Shown one piece after another: positions 23,923-32,383 of a stretch of 64,000 nucleotides of DNA. Numbering within the stretch: position 1 is the stretch's first letter; every line of letters starts with the position of its first letter. The DNA is from Chloroflexota bacterium. GTDB taxonomy: Bacteria > Chloroflexota > Anaerolineae > Promineifilales > Promineifilaceae. The notes beneath the pieces were generated by a model. That model searched no databases. It saw nothing but the letters and a program-made list of their open reading frames with translations, and was not told where the DNA came from. The translations under genes and the position numbers were made by a program. The stretch lies in contig JAGOMA010000011.1 in the NCBI GenBank assembly GCA_017993775.1, forward strand, positions 62,001 through 126,000. Direction: 5' to 3'.

Positions 23923-25122
23923 CTAAACGTCTTCTAGCCACTCTTTCAGCCATGCTTCCAGGTCGTCGGGTTTGTTGGCGACAACGGCCGTAAACTTCAC
24001 CCCCGGATAATGATGTTGAAACCAGGAGGCAGTCAGAATTTCCGGCCAATGGTGAGGATTCACGGCAATCACATGTTTACTCCCCAGGTCGCCCACACCT
24101 GCGTCATCGGCCGAGAAACCAATGGTGAAACGGCCGTCAAACCCCCCACGCGCCGCCGCCGTAAACCAGTTGATATCGGCCGTTGGCGGCAGCAGCACAT
24201 AGACACGATTGTAATTGAGCCGCGAGGCATCGCTGGGAACCAATTGGACATCACGCGCGACTTGCAGCAGGCGCAAAGCTAACAATCGCGCCCCTTTATC
24301 CCCTACAAATCGAATTTCGTACAAACCATCCTGCTGCGTTTGGAACTGGTAACGCCATAAGTGGCGCTCTTCGTCCAGTGTATGACCCTGGGGGGAAACG
24401 GCCGTTTTCTCATCATCCGGGTTCATCACCATCAGTTCGGCCTGTTTGTGCAGCCGAGTCGAAGATACCGTTACCCGAATTGTTTGGCCGGGATAGGGGT
24501 GCTCAGGTTCCAAAATAATGTGCGTATCGCCCGCGCCAATGATGTTGATGCTGCGTTTGTGACGGCCGATGGGCCGCAAAAAGGCATTACGCCAAAAAAT
24601 GCTCTGCTGCCGTTTGGGCAAAGCCGGCGCGGATTTCAGATAAATGGTTATTGTGGCCGTTTCGGCGTCGGCTGTCAGGTGCAGGGTTTCCCAATGGCTC
24701 AGCGGCTGCACCGCCGGACTCCAGATGATCAGCGGGCTTTCCGGGTCCAGACCGCCGGTTGGATCGATGCCAATTTGCAAATTAACGTCGCTGGCTTCGA
24801 CGCGGCTGCCCGGCGTGGCATCGTCACTGGACCAGGCTTGAGCTTCGACAGTCAGTTCGTAGCGGTTGCCGGGGGCGGCCGGGACTTGCTGCCATACCCC
24901 GCCCACATGGGTTCCCCAAGGCGTAGAAAGCTGCTGCACGGGCCGGTTGTCGATGGTAAAGTTGCTGAAGACGGGCTGGCGATTTTTCCAATTGGGATCG
25001 TCAGCGTGCGGCGGCAGCCACCAACACATCCAGCCAACGGCCGTTATTTGCTGATTATCACCCCCAACCGGATAAAAAGATTCCCCCAGACTGCCATTGA
25101 TCAACAACTCGCCTTTACTCAT
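23923..25122 (-). CDS. Conserved-looking protein of unknown function with beta-sandwich segments
   Basis: A 399-residue protein lacking a signal peptide or membrane helix. The N-terminal half (SLGESFYPVGGDNQQITAVG..., GNRYELTVEAQAWSSDD, HWETLHLTADAETATITIYLKS) reads as a jelly-roll like those of carbohydrate-binding or discoidin-type modules. The middle (HPYPGQTIRVTVSS, GLYEIRFVGDKGARLL) resembles an Ig-like sandwich. The C-terminal 110 residues (NYNRVYVLLPPTADINWFTAAARGG, RFTIGFSADDAGVGDLGSKHVIAVNPHHW) have an alternating alpha/beta character. I do not recognise the family. The gene starts 8 bp after the radC stop and so shares its transcript. Confidence 0.6.
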   Translation of the reverse strand: MSKGELLINGSLGESFYPVGGDNQQITAVGWMCWWLPPHADDPNWKNRQPVFSNFTIDNRPVQQLSTPWGTHVGGVWQQVPAAPGNRYELTVEAQAWSSDDATPGSRVEASDVNLQIGIDPTGGLDPESPLIIWSPAVQPLSHWETLHLTADAETATITIYLKSAPALPKRQQSIFWRNAFLRPIGRHKRSINIIGAGDTHIILEPEHPYPGQTIRVTVSSTRLHKQAELMVMNPDDEKTAVSPQGHTLDEERHLWRYQFQTQQDGLYEIRFVGDKGARLLALRLLQVARDVQLVPSDASRLNYNRVYVLLPPTADINWFTAAARGGFDGRFTIGFSADDAGVGDLGSKHVIAVNPHHWPEILTASWFQHHYPGVKFTAVVANKPDDLEAWLKEWLEDV

Positions 25123-25130
25123 AACTCGTC

Positions 25131-25844
25131 CTAATTGTCGAAGCCCAGGCCGCGCTCTTTCAGCGACACATACCGCTGGTGGCCGATCACAATATGATCC
25201 AAGACTTCCATGTCCAACAGTTTTCCGGCAGCCACAAGCTGCCGGGTTACGTTGATATCTTCAGGTGAGGGTGAGGGGTCGCCGGAGGGATGATTATGCG
25301 CGACGATGAAAGCGGCGGCATTGGCCTTAATTGCGGCGCGAAACAATTCCCCAATGCGGATAACCGATGTATTCAGGCTGCCTACGTAAATGTTGGGCGT
25401 GCCCAAAACCCGGTTCCGGGTGTCCAGCAGCACCAGCCGCAGATGTTCCTGCTCCAAAAACATCATCTCCGACATCAACAAATTGGCTGCGTCTGCCGGG
25501 GAGGAGACGCGCGGCCGTTCTTCAGGAGCGCTGGCCATCAGACGCCGCCCAATTTCTAGCGCCGCCTTAATTTCCACTGCTTTGGCCTGGCCGATACCTT
25601 TCACGGACATCAATTCAGGAATTGTGGCCCGCGCCAGGCCAGGGATAGAACCGAATTTCAGCAGCAGCCGTTCGGCCAGCCTCAAGACGTTTTCGCCGCC
25701 GCTGCCTGTACGCAGAATGATGGCCAATAATTCGGCCGTGGAGACGGCCCCAGGACCGACTTGAATGAGCCTTTCTCGTGGGCGGTCATTTTCGGCCATA
25801 TCTCGGATTTTAGGGACGTAAACGGCCGTTTCTTCTCTGTCCAT
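25131..25844 (-). CDS. radC: RadC-family JAB-domain protein
   Basis: A 237-residue protein. The N-terminal helix-hairpin-helix-like part ([52 protein letters not shown]) precedes a JAB metalloprotease fold with the zinc motif [14 protein letters not shown] (His-x-His and Asp) and the upstream catalytic glutamate in [13 protein letters not shown]. The old link to DNA repair is no longer accepted and the real function is unsettled. AGGAGGGTG before the ATG is a strong ribosome-binding site. Confidence 0.93.
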   Translation of the reverse strand: MDREETAVYVPKIRDMAENDRPRERLIQVGPGAVSTAELLAIILRTGSGGENVLRLAERLLLKFGSIPGLARATIPELMSVKGIGQAKAVEIKAALEIGRRLMASAPEERPRVSSPADAANLLMSEMMFLEQEHLRLVLLDTRNRVLGTPNIYVGSLNTSVIRIGELFRAAIKANAAAFIVAHNHPSGDPSPSPEDINVTRQLVAAGKLLDMEVLDHIVIGHQRYVSLKERGLGFDN

Positions 25845-25938
25845 TTCACCCTCCTAAATGAAAAGACGTGGTTGTTCTGAGTTGGTAGGTCGTAAGCTGC
25901 CACCACTACGCCAACAGCCTACGACCTTCCTGAACAGT

Positions 25939-26124
25939 CTAAGCGGCGCTCTTGATCAGAATCACAAATTCTTCCCATTCTTCCGCTGCCAGATGGAGCG
26001 TAATGCCGCCCATCTCGACATGATACACAAAGTCATCGCTTTCTTCACTGCGCCAAATGGCAAAGTTTTCTGTTTCAGCAATGATATCTGCATCAAATTG
26101 GGAACCGTTCTCGTTTGCGTTCAT
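25939..26124 (-). CDS. Small acidic protein of unknown function
   Basis: A 61-residue acidic protein (FDADIIAETENFAIWRSEESDDFVYHVEMGGITLHLAAEEWEEFVILIKSAA) preceded by AAAGGAG. It has a plausible compact alpha/beta pattern and ends 24 bp before nothing of note. The same protein type is common as an orphan in related genomes, but I cannot assign it. It is transcribed in the same direction as the radC pair and may be an independent gene. Confidence 0.6.
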   Translation of the reverse strand: MNANENGSQFDADIIAETENFAIWRSEESDDFVYHVEMGGITLHLAAEEWEEFVILIKSAA

Positions 26125-26148
26125 GAAAAATCTCCTTTGATAATAGGG

Positions 26149-27354
26149 TTAAACCTCAGAATTTTGTGGATTAGAATCCGGTAAAGCTACTTGTTGATCG
26201 CTCTGTGATGAGATGAGAGCGTTGGGAAATGGAGGTTGGTCGGTTAATTTAGCGTAAATGTAAGAAAAAAGTATCCGCCCGCTGGCTAACAATGGCGCTG
26301 CCAGCATAATGCCAAATATCCCGGCAATGCTGGCTCCGGCAATTGCGCCTAAGACTACAACGATTGGGTGTAATTGCAGCCGCTGCCCAATAATCCGTGG
26401 TACCAGATAATAATTCTCCATCTGATAAATGACCGTATAAAGAATAATAATAACAATAACAAACCAAAATGGGCCAATTAACTGGCCCAACCAACTGCCA
26501 TTGCTCTGAAAATAGCCCAGGAAAACAGCTGGAATGGCTGCCAGCACCGGTCCGATTGTCGGTAAAAACTCCATCAGGCCGGCAATTAGCGCCAGCAGCA
26601 AAGCGTTCGGCAGTCCAATGATTAAGGCCATCACAAATACGATGCTGCCTACAACCATGCACAGCACCAATTGGCCCCGCAGAAAGGCATTCCACAAATC
26701 GCTGATTTGCTGGCTCAGATTGATTACATCGCTCCGATAATTTGGCGGGGCTAAAGCAAGCATTGCCTGAAAAAGGCTTTCGTGGTCTTTGACCATGTAA
26801 AATGAAAGAAACAGCACCAAAACCACCCAGCCGACTGTGCTCAGCGATGCGCCCAGCACGCTGCCAAAAATGCTGATGGTTTGCCCGCCAAAACCCTGCA
26901 CAAGATTGAGCAAGTTGCCGCTCAATGACAAAAATGCCTGGTCCAGCGGCAGTTGATTGATGGGAATAATGATGTCTTCGGTGATGAAGATGGGTTCTTG
27001 AAGTTCGACAAGCAGGTGGCTTAACTGGTGTATGAAGGCTGGGATGTTGGTAATTAGCGCATTGACTTGCGTGATGATAGGCGGTATGGCGCTGGCGGGA
27101 ATGGCAATGAGCGCGGCAATGATGACCAGATAAATAAGTCCGAGGGTTAAAATACGTGGGACAGGCATTCGTCCGGTGACGAAGTTGACCATTGGTTCAA
27201 CCAGGTAGGCCAGAATGACCGCCAAAATGAACGGTGGCAATAATATCTTTACCCGCAAAACGAATAACACAAAGATCAACGCCAGGGTGATTAAAATCAA
27301 GCGTTTTGTTCCGGTACTCCAGCCAGGCGAGTTTGTGTTTTGGGGTAAAGTCAT
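26149..27354 (-). CDS. AI-2E family transporter (YdgG/PerM type permease)
   Basis: A 401-residue membrane protein with about eight helices and the AI-2E family pattern: a pair of N-terminal helices, the long soluble segment (about 80-165), then LVLFLSFYMVKDHESLFQAML, NLSQQISDLWNAFLRGQLVLC, PNALLLALIAGLMEFLPTIGPVLAAIPA and the C-terminal GQRLQLHPIVVVLGAIAGASIAGIFGIMLAAPLLA. The family includes proteins linked to autoinducer-2 export and sodium/proton antiport; the substrate here is unknown. A 20-residue tail follows the last helix. It appears monocistronic, ending 24 bp before the small acidic protein gene. Confidence 0.9.
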   Translation of the reverse strand: MTLPQNTNSPGWSTGTKRLILITLALIFVLFVLRVKILLPPFILAVILAYLVEPMVNFVTGRMPVPRILTLGLIYLVIIAALIAIPASAIPPIITQVNALITNIPAFIHQLSHLLVELQEPIFITEDIIIPINQLPLDQAFLSLSGNLLNLVQGFGGQTISIFGSVLGASLSTVGWVVLVLFLSFYMVKDHESLFQAMLALAPPNYRSDVINLSQQISDLWNAFLRGQLVLCMVVGSIVFVMALIIGLPNALLLALIAGLMEFLPTIGPVLAAIPAVFLGYFQSNGSWLGQLIGPFWFVIVIIILYTVIYQMENYYLVPRIIGQRLQLHPIVVVLGAIAGASIAGIFGIMLAAPLLASGRILFSYIYAKLTDQPPFPNALISSQSDQQVALPDSNPQNSEV

Positions 27355-27425
27355 AATTAAGCGTGGTGTTTTAGCGTATGTTCATCAGCCGCAATTATAC
27401 TTTAAGGAATGAAAATTAAATAACA

Positions 27426-27469
27426 TGTTCAGATTGGATCAATCTCAGAAGATTGGTCCAATCTGAACA
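27426..27469. repeat. Perfect 13-bp inverted repeat with inner hairpin
   Basis: TGTTCAGATTGGA (27426-27438) and its exact inverse (27457-27469) enclose a further CAATCT/AGATTG stem with a CAGA loop, so about 20 bp pair with one T-G mismatch. It lies in the 229-base gap between the AI-2E and pnp genes. No T-run follows. Confidence 0.75.
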
Positions 27470-27514
27470 GGTAGAGTATTCAATTCTCGTTCCTCATCAT
27501 CCTTGAAAGTAAGC

Positions 27515-27548
27515 GAAAAAGCCCCGCCGGATGTTGGGCGGGGCTTTT
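27515..27548 (-). terminator. Rho-independent terminator of pnp
   Basis: AAAAGCCCCGCC (27517-27528) and GGCGGGGCTTTT (27537-27548) form a 12-bp G+C-rich stem with an 8-nt loop. On the minus strand the stem is followed by TTTTT, 36 bp after the pnp stop. Confidence 0.85.
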
Positions 27549-27583
27549 ATTGAGAATTTTTACTCGATATTCAAAGGCTGGGT

Positions 27584-29806
27584 TTAACGGCGCGGACCAC
27601 GGGAACGGCCGTCACGCGAACCACCACCACCATCTCTCGAGCCACCACCACTGCGCCCGCGATTGCCGCCGCCGCCGCTGCGTGGATTGTCGCTGGCGCG
27701 CGCTTCGTCCAGGCTCCACCCTTCCAACACGGCGCGGCGTGACAGCCGAACCTTGCCCTCAGGGCTGATATCCGTCACCATCACCATGACTTCGTCGCCC
27801 ACCTTGATGGCGTCTTCGACGTTGCGCAAATGATCGCTGGAAATTTGGGATATGTGGACCATGCCATCGGTGCCGGGAATAAATTCCACAAACGCGCCGA
27901 AATCGGTGGTGCGGACCACTTTGCCGGTGTAAATCTGGCCCGGTTCTGGGGATTTAGTCATCGCGCCGATGGCCTCGACAGCCGCTTCGGCCTTCAGCCC
28001 ATCCACGCCAGCCACAAAAATCGTGCCGTCTTCCTGGATGTCCACCGATACTTCATAGGTTTCTTCCAGGCTGCGGATGGTTGCGCCACCCTTGCCGATG
28101 ACTGCGCCAATTTTGTCGGGATCGATTTTGATGGTGAGCATACGCGGCGCAAAGGGGCTAAGCTCCTTACGCGGTTCGCTGATGGTGGCCATCATTGAAT
28201 CTAGAATTTGCAGACGGCCGACGCGGGCTTGTTCCAGCGCCTGAGCCATTAATTCTTGGGTCAGGCCATCAATTTTGATGTCCATCTGAATGGCCGTGAT
28301 GCCTTCGCTGGTCCCGGCGACCTTAAAGTCCATGTCGCCCAGGTGGTCTTCCATGCCCTGGATATCGGTCAGAACGGCGAATTTTGCGCCGTCGCTTACC
28401 AGACCCATGGCCACACCGGCAACCGGCCGTTTGATCGGCACGCCGCAGTCCATGAGCGCCAGAGTAGAGGCGCAGACGCTGGCCTGGCTGGTGGAGCCAT
28501 TGGAAGACAAGACCTCGGAGACGACGCGGATGCTGTAGGGGAATTCATCTTCCGAAGGAATCATCGGGCGTAGGGCGTTGCCGGCCAGGGCGCCGTGGCC
28601 AATTTCGCGCCGTTTGGGGCCGCGCATGGGCCAGGTCTCGCCGGTGGAGAAAGGTGGGAAGTTGTAGTGGTGCATGTAGCGCAGGGTTTCTTCGGGCGAG
28701 AGGCCGTCCAATTTTTGCGCTTCGCGGGGTGTGCCCAGGGCCACGATGGAGAGTACCTGGGTTTGCCCACGGCGGAACAGGCCAGAGCCGTGCGCGCGCG
28801 GGCTGATGCCGATCTCGGAGGATAACGGCCGTATCGTCGTATAATCACGGCCGTCCGGGCGAATGCCTTCGTACAAAATTTGGTGGCGTACGGCGTATTT
28901 CAGTTCGTTGGCAATTACTTCGCGGATGACGCCGGGATTGGGTGAATCTTCTTCCGCCAGGAAGCTGTTCACAACTTCTTCGCGCAGTTCGTCCATGGCA
29001 GCGTTACGGCCGTCGCGGTCCGTAATGGTGGCGATGATGTCTTTGATGCGGCTGCCCAGGCGGGCTTTAACGGCCGTTTCAATTTCACTGTCAATGCTGG
29101 CCAGCGTTGGTTGGGCTTTTTCTTTGCCGATGGCGGCGCGCATTTCTTCCTGAATATCAATCAAGGGCTGCATCGCCTTGTGGCCAAACGCCAATGCCTC
29201 AACAAACAAGTGTTCCGGCAGTTCGTCTGCGCCAGCTTCTACCATGATGATGGCGTCGCGGGTTCCGGCGATGCGCAGGTCCAGCTTGCTGGCTTCCATT
29301 TCGGGAATGGTGGGATTAACGACGAATTGATCGTTGATGTAAGCCACGCGCACAGCGGCCACCGGTCCATTCCAGGGTACGTCGGAAATGGTCAGCGCGG
29401 CGCTGGCGGCATTAACCGACATGATGTCCATGTGGTGCAGGCTGTCCGAAGACAAGGTGGTGACGATGACCTGGACTTCATTGCGCATGCCATCGGGGAA
29501 TAACGGCCGTAACGGTCGGTCCGTCAGGCGCGATGTCAAAATAGCGTCCGTGGTGGGCTTACCCTCGCGGCGATAAAAACCACCGGGGATACGGCCGGCG
29601 GCGTACATTTTTTCTTCGTAATCCACACTCAAAGGGAAGAAATCCAGCCCTTCGCGAACATTTTTAGACATGGTTGCTACGGCCAGCAACAGGCAGTCGC
29701 CGACACGAATGGTGACAGCTCCCCCGGCCTGTTCGGCTAATTTACCGCTGGCAAAGGTAATGGTTTTACCGGCCACGGTTGTGGTAAAGGTATGATCAGG
29801 TAACAT
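27584..29806 (-). CDS. pnp: Polynucleotide phosphorylase
   Basis: A 740-residue 3'-5' exoribonuclease that degrades RNA by phosphorolysis in the cytosol. Two RNase-PH-like domains (about 10-230 and 310-550; FFPLSVDYEEKMYAAGRIPGGFYRREG, GRPDGRDYTTIRPL-like, GLFRRGQTQVLSIV, DMDFKVAGTSEGITAIQMDIKI) flank the helical region. A KH domain (MLTIKIDPDKIGAVIGKGGATIRSLEE) and S1 domain (GQIYTGKVVRTTDFGAFVEF) complete the protein. After S1 it ends with a Gly/Arg/Ser tail (NRGRSGGGSRDGGGG... GPRR) of about 30 residues. I chose the ATG at 29806 because GGAGG sits 10 nt before it; an upstream ATG (29869) would add 21 unconserved residues. The gene follows rpsO, the usual order. Confidence 0.93.
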   Translation of the reverse strand: MLPDHTFTTTVAGKTITFASGKLAEQAGGAVTIRVGDCLLLAVATMSKNVREGLDFFPLSVDYEEKMYAAGRIPGGFYRREGKPTTDAILTSRLTDRPLRPLFPDGMRNEVQVIVTTLSSDSLHHMDIMSVNAASAALTISDVPWNGPVAAVRVAYINDQFVVNPTIPEMEASKLDLRIAGTRDAIIMVEAGADELPEHLFVEALAFGHKAMQPLIDIQEEMRAAIGKEKAQPTLASIDSEIETAVKARLGSRIKDIIATITDRDGRNAAMDELREEVVNSFLAEEDSPNPGVIREVIANELKYAVRHQILYEGIRPDGRDYTTIRPLSSEIGISPRAHGSGLFRRGQTQVLSIVALGTPREAQKLDGLSPEETLRYMHHYNFPPFSTGETWPMRGPKRREIGHGALAGNALRPMIPSEDEFPYSIRVVSEVLSSNGSTSQASVCASTLALMDCGVPIKRPVAGVAMGLVSDGAKFAVLTDIQGMEDHLGDMDFKVAGTSEGITAIQMDIKIDGLTQELMAQALEQARVGRLQILDSMMATISEPRKELSPFAPRMLTIKIDPDKIGAVIGKGGATIRSLEETYEVSVDIQEDGTIFVAGVDGLKAEAAVEAIGAMTKSPEPGQIYTGKVVRTTDFGAFVEFIPGTDGMVHISQISSDHLRNVEDAIKVGDEVMVMVTDISPEGKVRLSRRAVLEGWSLDEARASDNPRSGGGGNRGRSGGGSRDGGGGSRDGRSRGPRR

Positions 29807-30105
29807 GTTATTTAAACCTCCAAAAACATCTCGGGTTGAATTAGATTGATTTTCAGCAGGCACTGACAAGCCGCCTCTGTTGAGGGCAAACTGGTTGCGA
29901 CTGAACAGCGAATCATGCAGACCGCTTGCTGTTTCTATTCAACCAATCAATAAGACGTTGAGACCGGGAGGTTAGGGACTGGGGACTGGCTCTTACCTGA
30001 GTCCACTGGCTCAGTAAGGGACACTACCCAATTCCTAAACCTATCTCCCTGGCGTCAACAAAGTGGGGGCGAACACCGTTCGCCCCCTGGATTATTTATA
30101 AATTT
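29807..30105. other. rpsO-pnp spacer with probable rpsO terminator
   Basis: A 299-base spacer. GGGGGCGAAC-ACC-GTTCGCCCCC at 30065-30087 is a 10-bp hairpin just downstream of rpsO. The stretch 29970-30050 carries short GGGACTGG repeats and a CTTACTGAG-like inverted pair, resembling the tandem-arm elements elsewhere. The part nearer pnp (29820-29960) shows no gene but may contain the folded leader through which PNPase controls itself in other bacteria. Confidence 0.5.
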
Positions 30106-30375
30106 TTAACGGCGCAAGCCCAAACGCTTGATGATGGCGCGATACCGTTCTGGGTCTTTTTTGCGTAAATAGGCGAGCATCCGTCGACGCTTGCCGACGA
30201 GCTTCAGCAGCCCGCGCCGGGAGCTTTCGTCGTGCTTGTGGATTTTCAGATGCTCTTGCAATTGCTTGATACGCATATCAAACATGGCAATTTGCACCTC
30301 GGCTGAACCTGTGTCGCCCTCATGGACGCCAAACTCTTGAAAAATTTCGGCTTTTTCTGCCACTTCTAACGGCAT
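30106..30375 (-). CDS. rpsO: 30S ribosomal protein S15
   Basis: An 89-residue primary 16S rRNA-binding protein of the small subunit. The family text is unmistakable: [69 protein letters not shown]. The ribosome-binding site is GGAGGATATTCC before the ATG. Its promoter and the octamer-containing leader lie at 30376-30484. It precedes pnp as in most bacteria. Confidence 0.97.
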   Translation of the reverse strand: MPLEVAEKAEIFQEFGVHEGDTGSAEVQIAMFDMRIKQLQEHLKIHKHDESSRRGLLKLVGKRRRMLAYLRKKDPERYRAIIKRLGLRR

Positions 30376-30455
30376 TTGGAATATCCTCCAATTATGAAAT
30401 ATGTAGCCCGACGGCCGTCGCGCCGAATAGCATCGTACTGTCGAGCCGAAGTAGA

Positions 30456-30484
30456 ATTATAACCCAGCCGGGGGCGCTTGCCAA
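30456..30484 (-). promoter_or_regulatory. Sigma-70-type promoter of rpsO
   Basis: On the minus strand TTGGCA (30479-30484), a 17-nt spacer and TATAAT (30456-30461). The -35 differs from consensus at one position. The leader of about 75 nt contains a CGACGGCCGTCG palindrome that could fold. Confidence 0.8.
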
Positions 30485-30510
30485 AATTGGCCTGGTCCTG
30501 GTTGGTTTCT

Positions 30511-32271
30511 TCATGTGGGGCTAACTTTTTTTCGTGAAGGATGGGTCAGCCGCCAGAGGATGAGGAGGCTCAGGGCCAGCGCCACTGCCAGCAGCAACGG
30601 CCGTTTCCTGCCCCCATCGCCCTCTTCCGCCGCCGCCGCCAAATCGGCCTGTTTTGCCTTGGCCAGCAGCGCCCGCCAATCCGGGATCAGCGCCGCATCC
30701 GGTACGCTGTAGCAGCCGCGCACCAGTGCCAGATACGCAGCCTGTTCGGATTGCCAACGGCCGTCATCCCACCCCAATTCCGTCTGGCAAATGGCCCGAA
30801 TGCGCGGCAGCAGCGCCGCGCCGCCCTCCGGCAGCAGAATGCCCAGGCGTACCCGCCGCAGCAGCAAATCATCCAGATGGCTAATTGCCTCGGCGCGAGC
30901 CGCCCAGCGCAGCTCCGCCCACAACGTTTGCGTGCCGGGGATGATGTCCAGTTCGCCCGCCTGTGCGGCCGCAACCAGCGCCGGAGCAGCCGCGCCATAA
31001 CGCCCCAGCAGACGGCGGCGTACTTCTTCCGGCAATAGTTCGCCGCCGGGCAAAGCCACGTTCACCGGATTGAGCACCGGCAAGTTGTCGGCCAATTCCG
31101 GCAAATCAGGCAGCAGGTGGCGCACTTCTTTCAATGCATCCAGAGCAATCAGGCGAAAGGTGGTCATTTTGCCGCCGGTCACCGTCAGCAGGCCGCTTTC
31201 CACCCAAACCACGTGGTCGCGCGATTCGTCCGATGGGTCTTCTTTGCCGCTGCCAATCACCGGGCGCACGCCGGCAAAAGCGGCCACCACGTCGCCTAGG
31301 GTAATGCCCAGCGAGGGGAATTGCGACTCCACGGCTGCCAGCAGGTAGGCGGTTTCGTCGGGGGAAATGCATGGTTCTTTGTCCAGCGTTCGGGCGTGGT
31401 CAACGTCGGTTGTGCCGACCAGGGTGACGCCTTCCCAGGGAAAAATCATGACCGGGCGCTGGTCAATTGGGTGCAAAAAACTGATGGCCTGGGCGACCGG
31501 CAGCCGCCAATTAGGGAAGACAAGGTGGCTGCCGCGCAACGGCCGTATCCTGGCTTCGCCGCCCACTTGTCCGCGCAGTTCGTCGGCCCAGGCGCCGGTG
31601 GCGCTGATGACCACGCGCGCAGTCACGTTGGCGGTTTGGTTGGTCAGTTGGTCGCGCAGGATCAGGCCGTGGACACGGCCGTTTTCATCGCGTAACAATT
31701 GCTCGGCGAGGACGTAGTTGACGGCCGTTGCCCCGTCGGCCACCGCTTCGGCAATCACCCGCAGCACCAATCGGGCGTCGTCGGTTTGGGCGTCGCCGTA
31801 GCGAAAGCCGCCTTTCAGACCGGCGGCGGTGAGGTGCGGGGCCAGCATTTGGAAATCGCGCGGGCTGTAGTAGCGGTGGCTCCATTGCAGCGCCAGCAGA
31901 TCGTACACCGTCAGCCCAGCGCGAAACACCAGGCGGCCCGTTTTGTCGCTTTTGTAGGTTGCCAGCAAAAAGCCCAGGGGGTCTATTAGCCCTGGTCCTT
32001 CTTCCAACAAGTGCTCCCGTTCCGACACGGAAGCGCGCGTCAGGCCGATTTTGCCTTCTTTGAGATAGCGCAGCCCGCCATGCACCAGCTTGGAGGAACG
32101 GCTGGATGTGCCCCAGGCGAAATCTTTTTGCTCAACCAGCAGGGCGCGCAGCCCCAACCGCGCTGCCTCGCGTAAAATCCCCGCGCCGGTGATGCCGCCG
32201 CCGACGATGAGAATGTCATACGGCCGTTCTACTTCCCGCCACACCTCTTCCCGCCAATTACCCATCCACAT
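30511..32271 (-). CDS. glpD: Glycerol-3-phosphate dehydrogenase, FAD-dependent, with C-terminal membrane helix
   Basis: A 586-residue flavoprotein that oxidises sn-glycerol-3-phosphate to dihydroxyacetone phosphate, feeding electrons to quinone. The FAD motif is ILIVGGGITGAGILREAARLG, followed by LVEQKDFAWGTSSRSSKLVHGGLRYL, the GlpD signature. Other family segments are LVGTTDVDH, GVRPVI and GGKMTTFRLIA; the C-terminal domain (about 400-545) is the usual GlpD cap. The last 25 residues form a hydrophobic helix (LLLAVALALSLLILWRL) with a basic end, which typical soluble or peripheral GlpD lacks. I chose the ATG at 32271 because AGGAG precedes it by 5 nt; a longer frame starts at 32355 but overlaps repeat-like sequence. 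Same direction as the AGPS-like gene. Confidence 0.92.
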   Translation of the reverse strand: MWMGNWREEVWREVERPYDILIVGGGITGAGILREAARLGLRALLVEQKDFAWGTSSRSSKLVHGGLRYLKEGKIGLTRASVSEREHLLEEGPGLIDPLGFLLATYKSDKTGRLVFRAGLTVYDLLALQWSHRYYSPRDFQMLAPHLTAAGLKGGFRYGDAQTDDARLVLRVIAEAVADGATAVNYVLAEQLLRDENGRVHGLILRDQLTNQTANVTARVVISATGAWADELRGQVGGEARIRPLRGSHLVFPNWRLPVAQAISFLHPIDQRPVMIFPWEGVTLVGTTDVDHARTLDKEPCISPDETAYLLAAVESQFPSLGITLGDVVAAFAGVRPVIGSGKEDPSDESRDHVVWVESGLLTVTGGKMTTFRLIALDALKEVRHLLPDLPELADNLPVLNPVNVALPGGELLPEEVRRRLLGRYGAAAPALVAAAQAGELDIIPGTQTLWAELRWAARAEAISHLDDLLLRRVRLGILLPEGGAALLPRIRAICQTELGWDDGRWQSEQAAYLALVRGCYSVPDAALIPDWRALLAKAKQADLAAAAEEGDGGRKRPLLLAVALALSLLILWRLTHPSRKKVSPT

Positions 32272-32383
32272 AGTGTCTCCTGCAAAAGAGAACGGGATGC
32301 GGATTTGCGCGGATGCGGTGGATAAATACGGATTTTTATTTCCGTTAAAACCCATCTTATCTGCGTTTTTCCGCGTTCCATTC

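Noticed and set aside
27426-27469. Inverted repeat considered as the pnp terminator.
   Set aside because: It lacks a T-run, and a classical terminator is found at 27515-27548 nearer the pnp stop.
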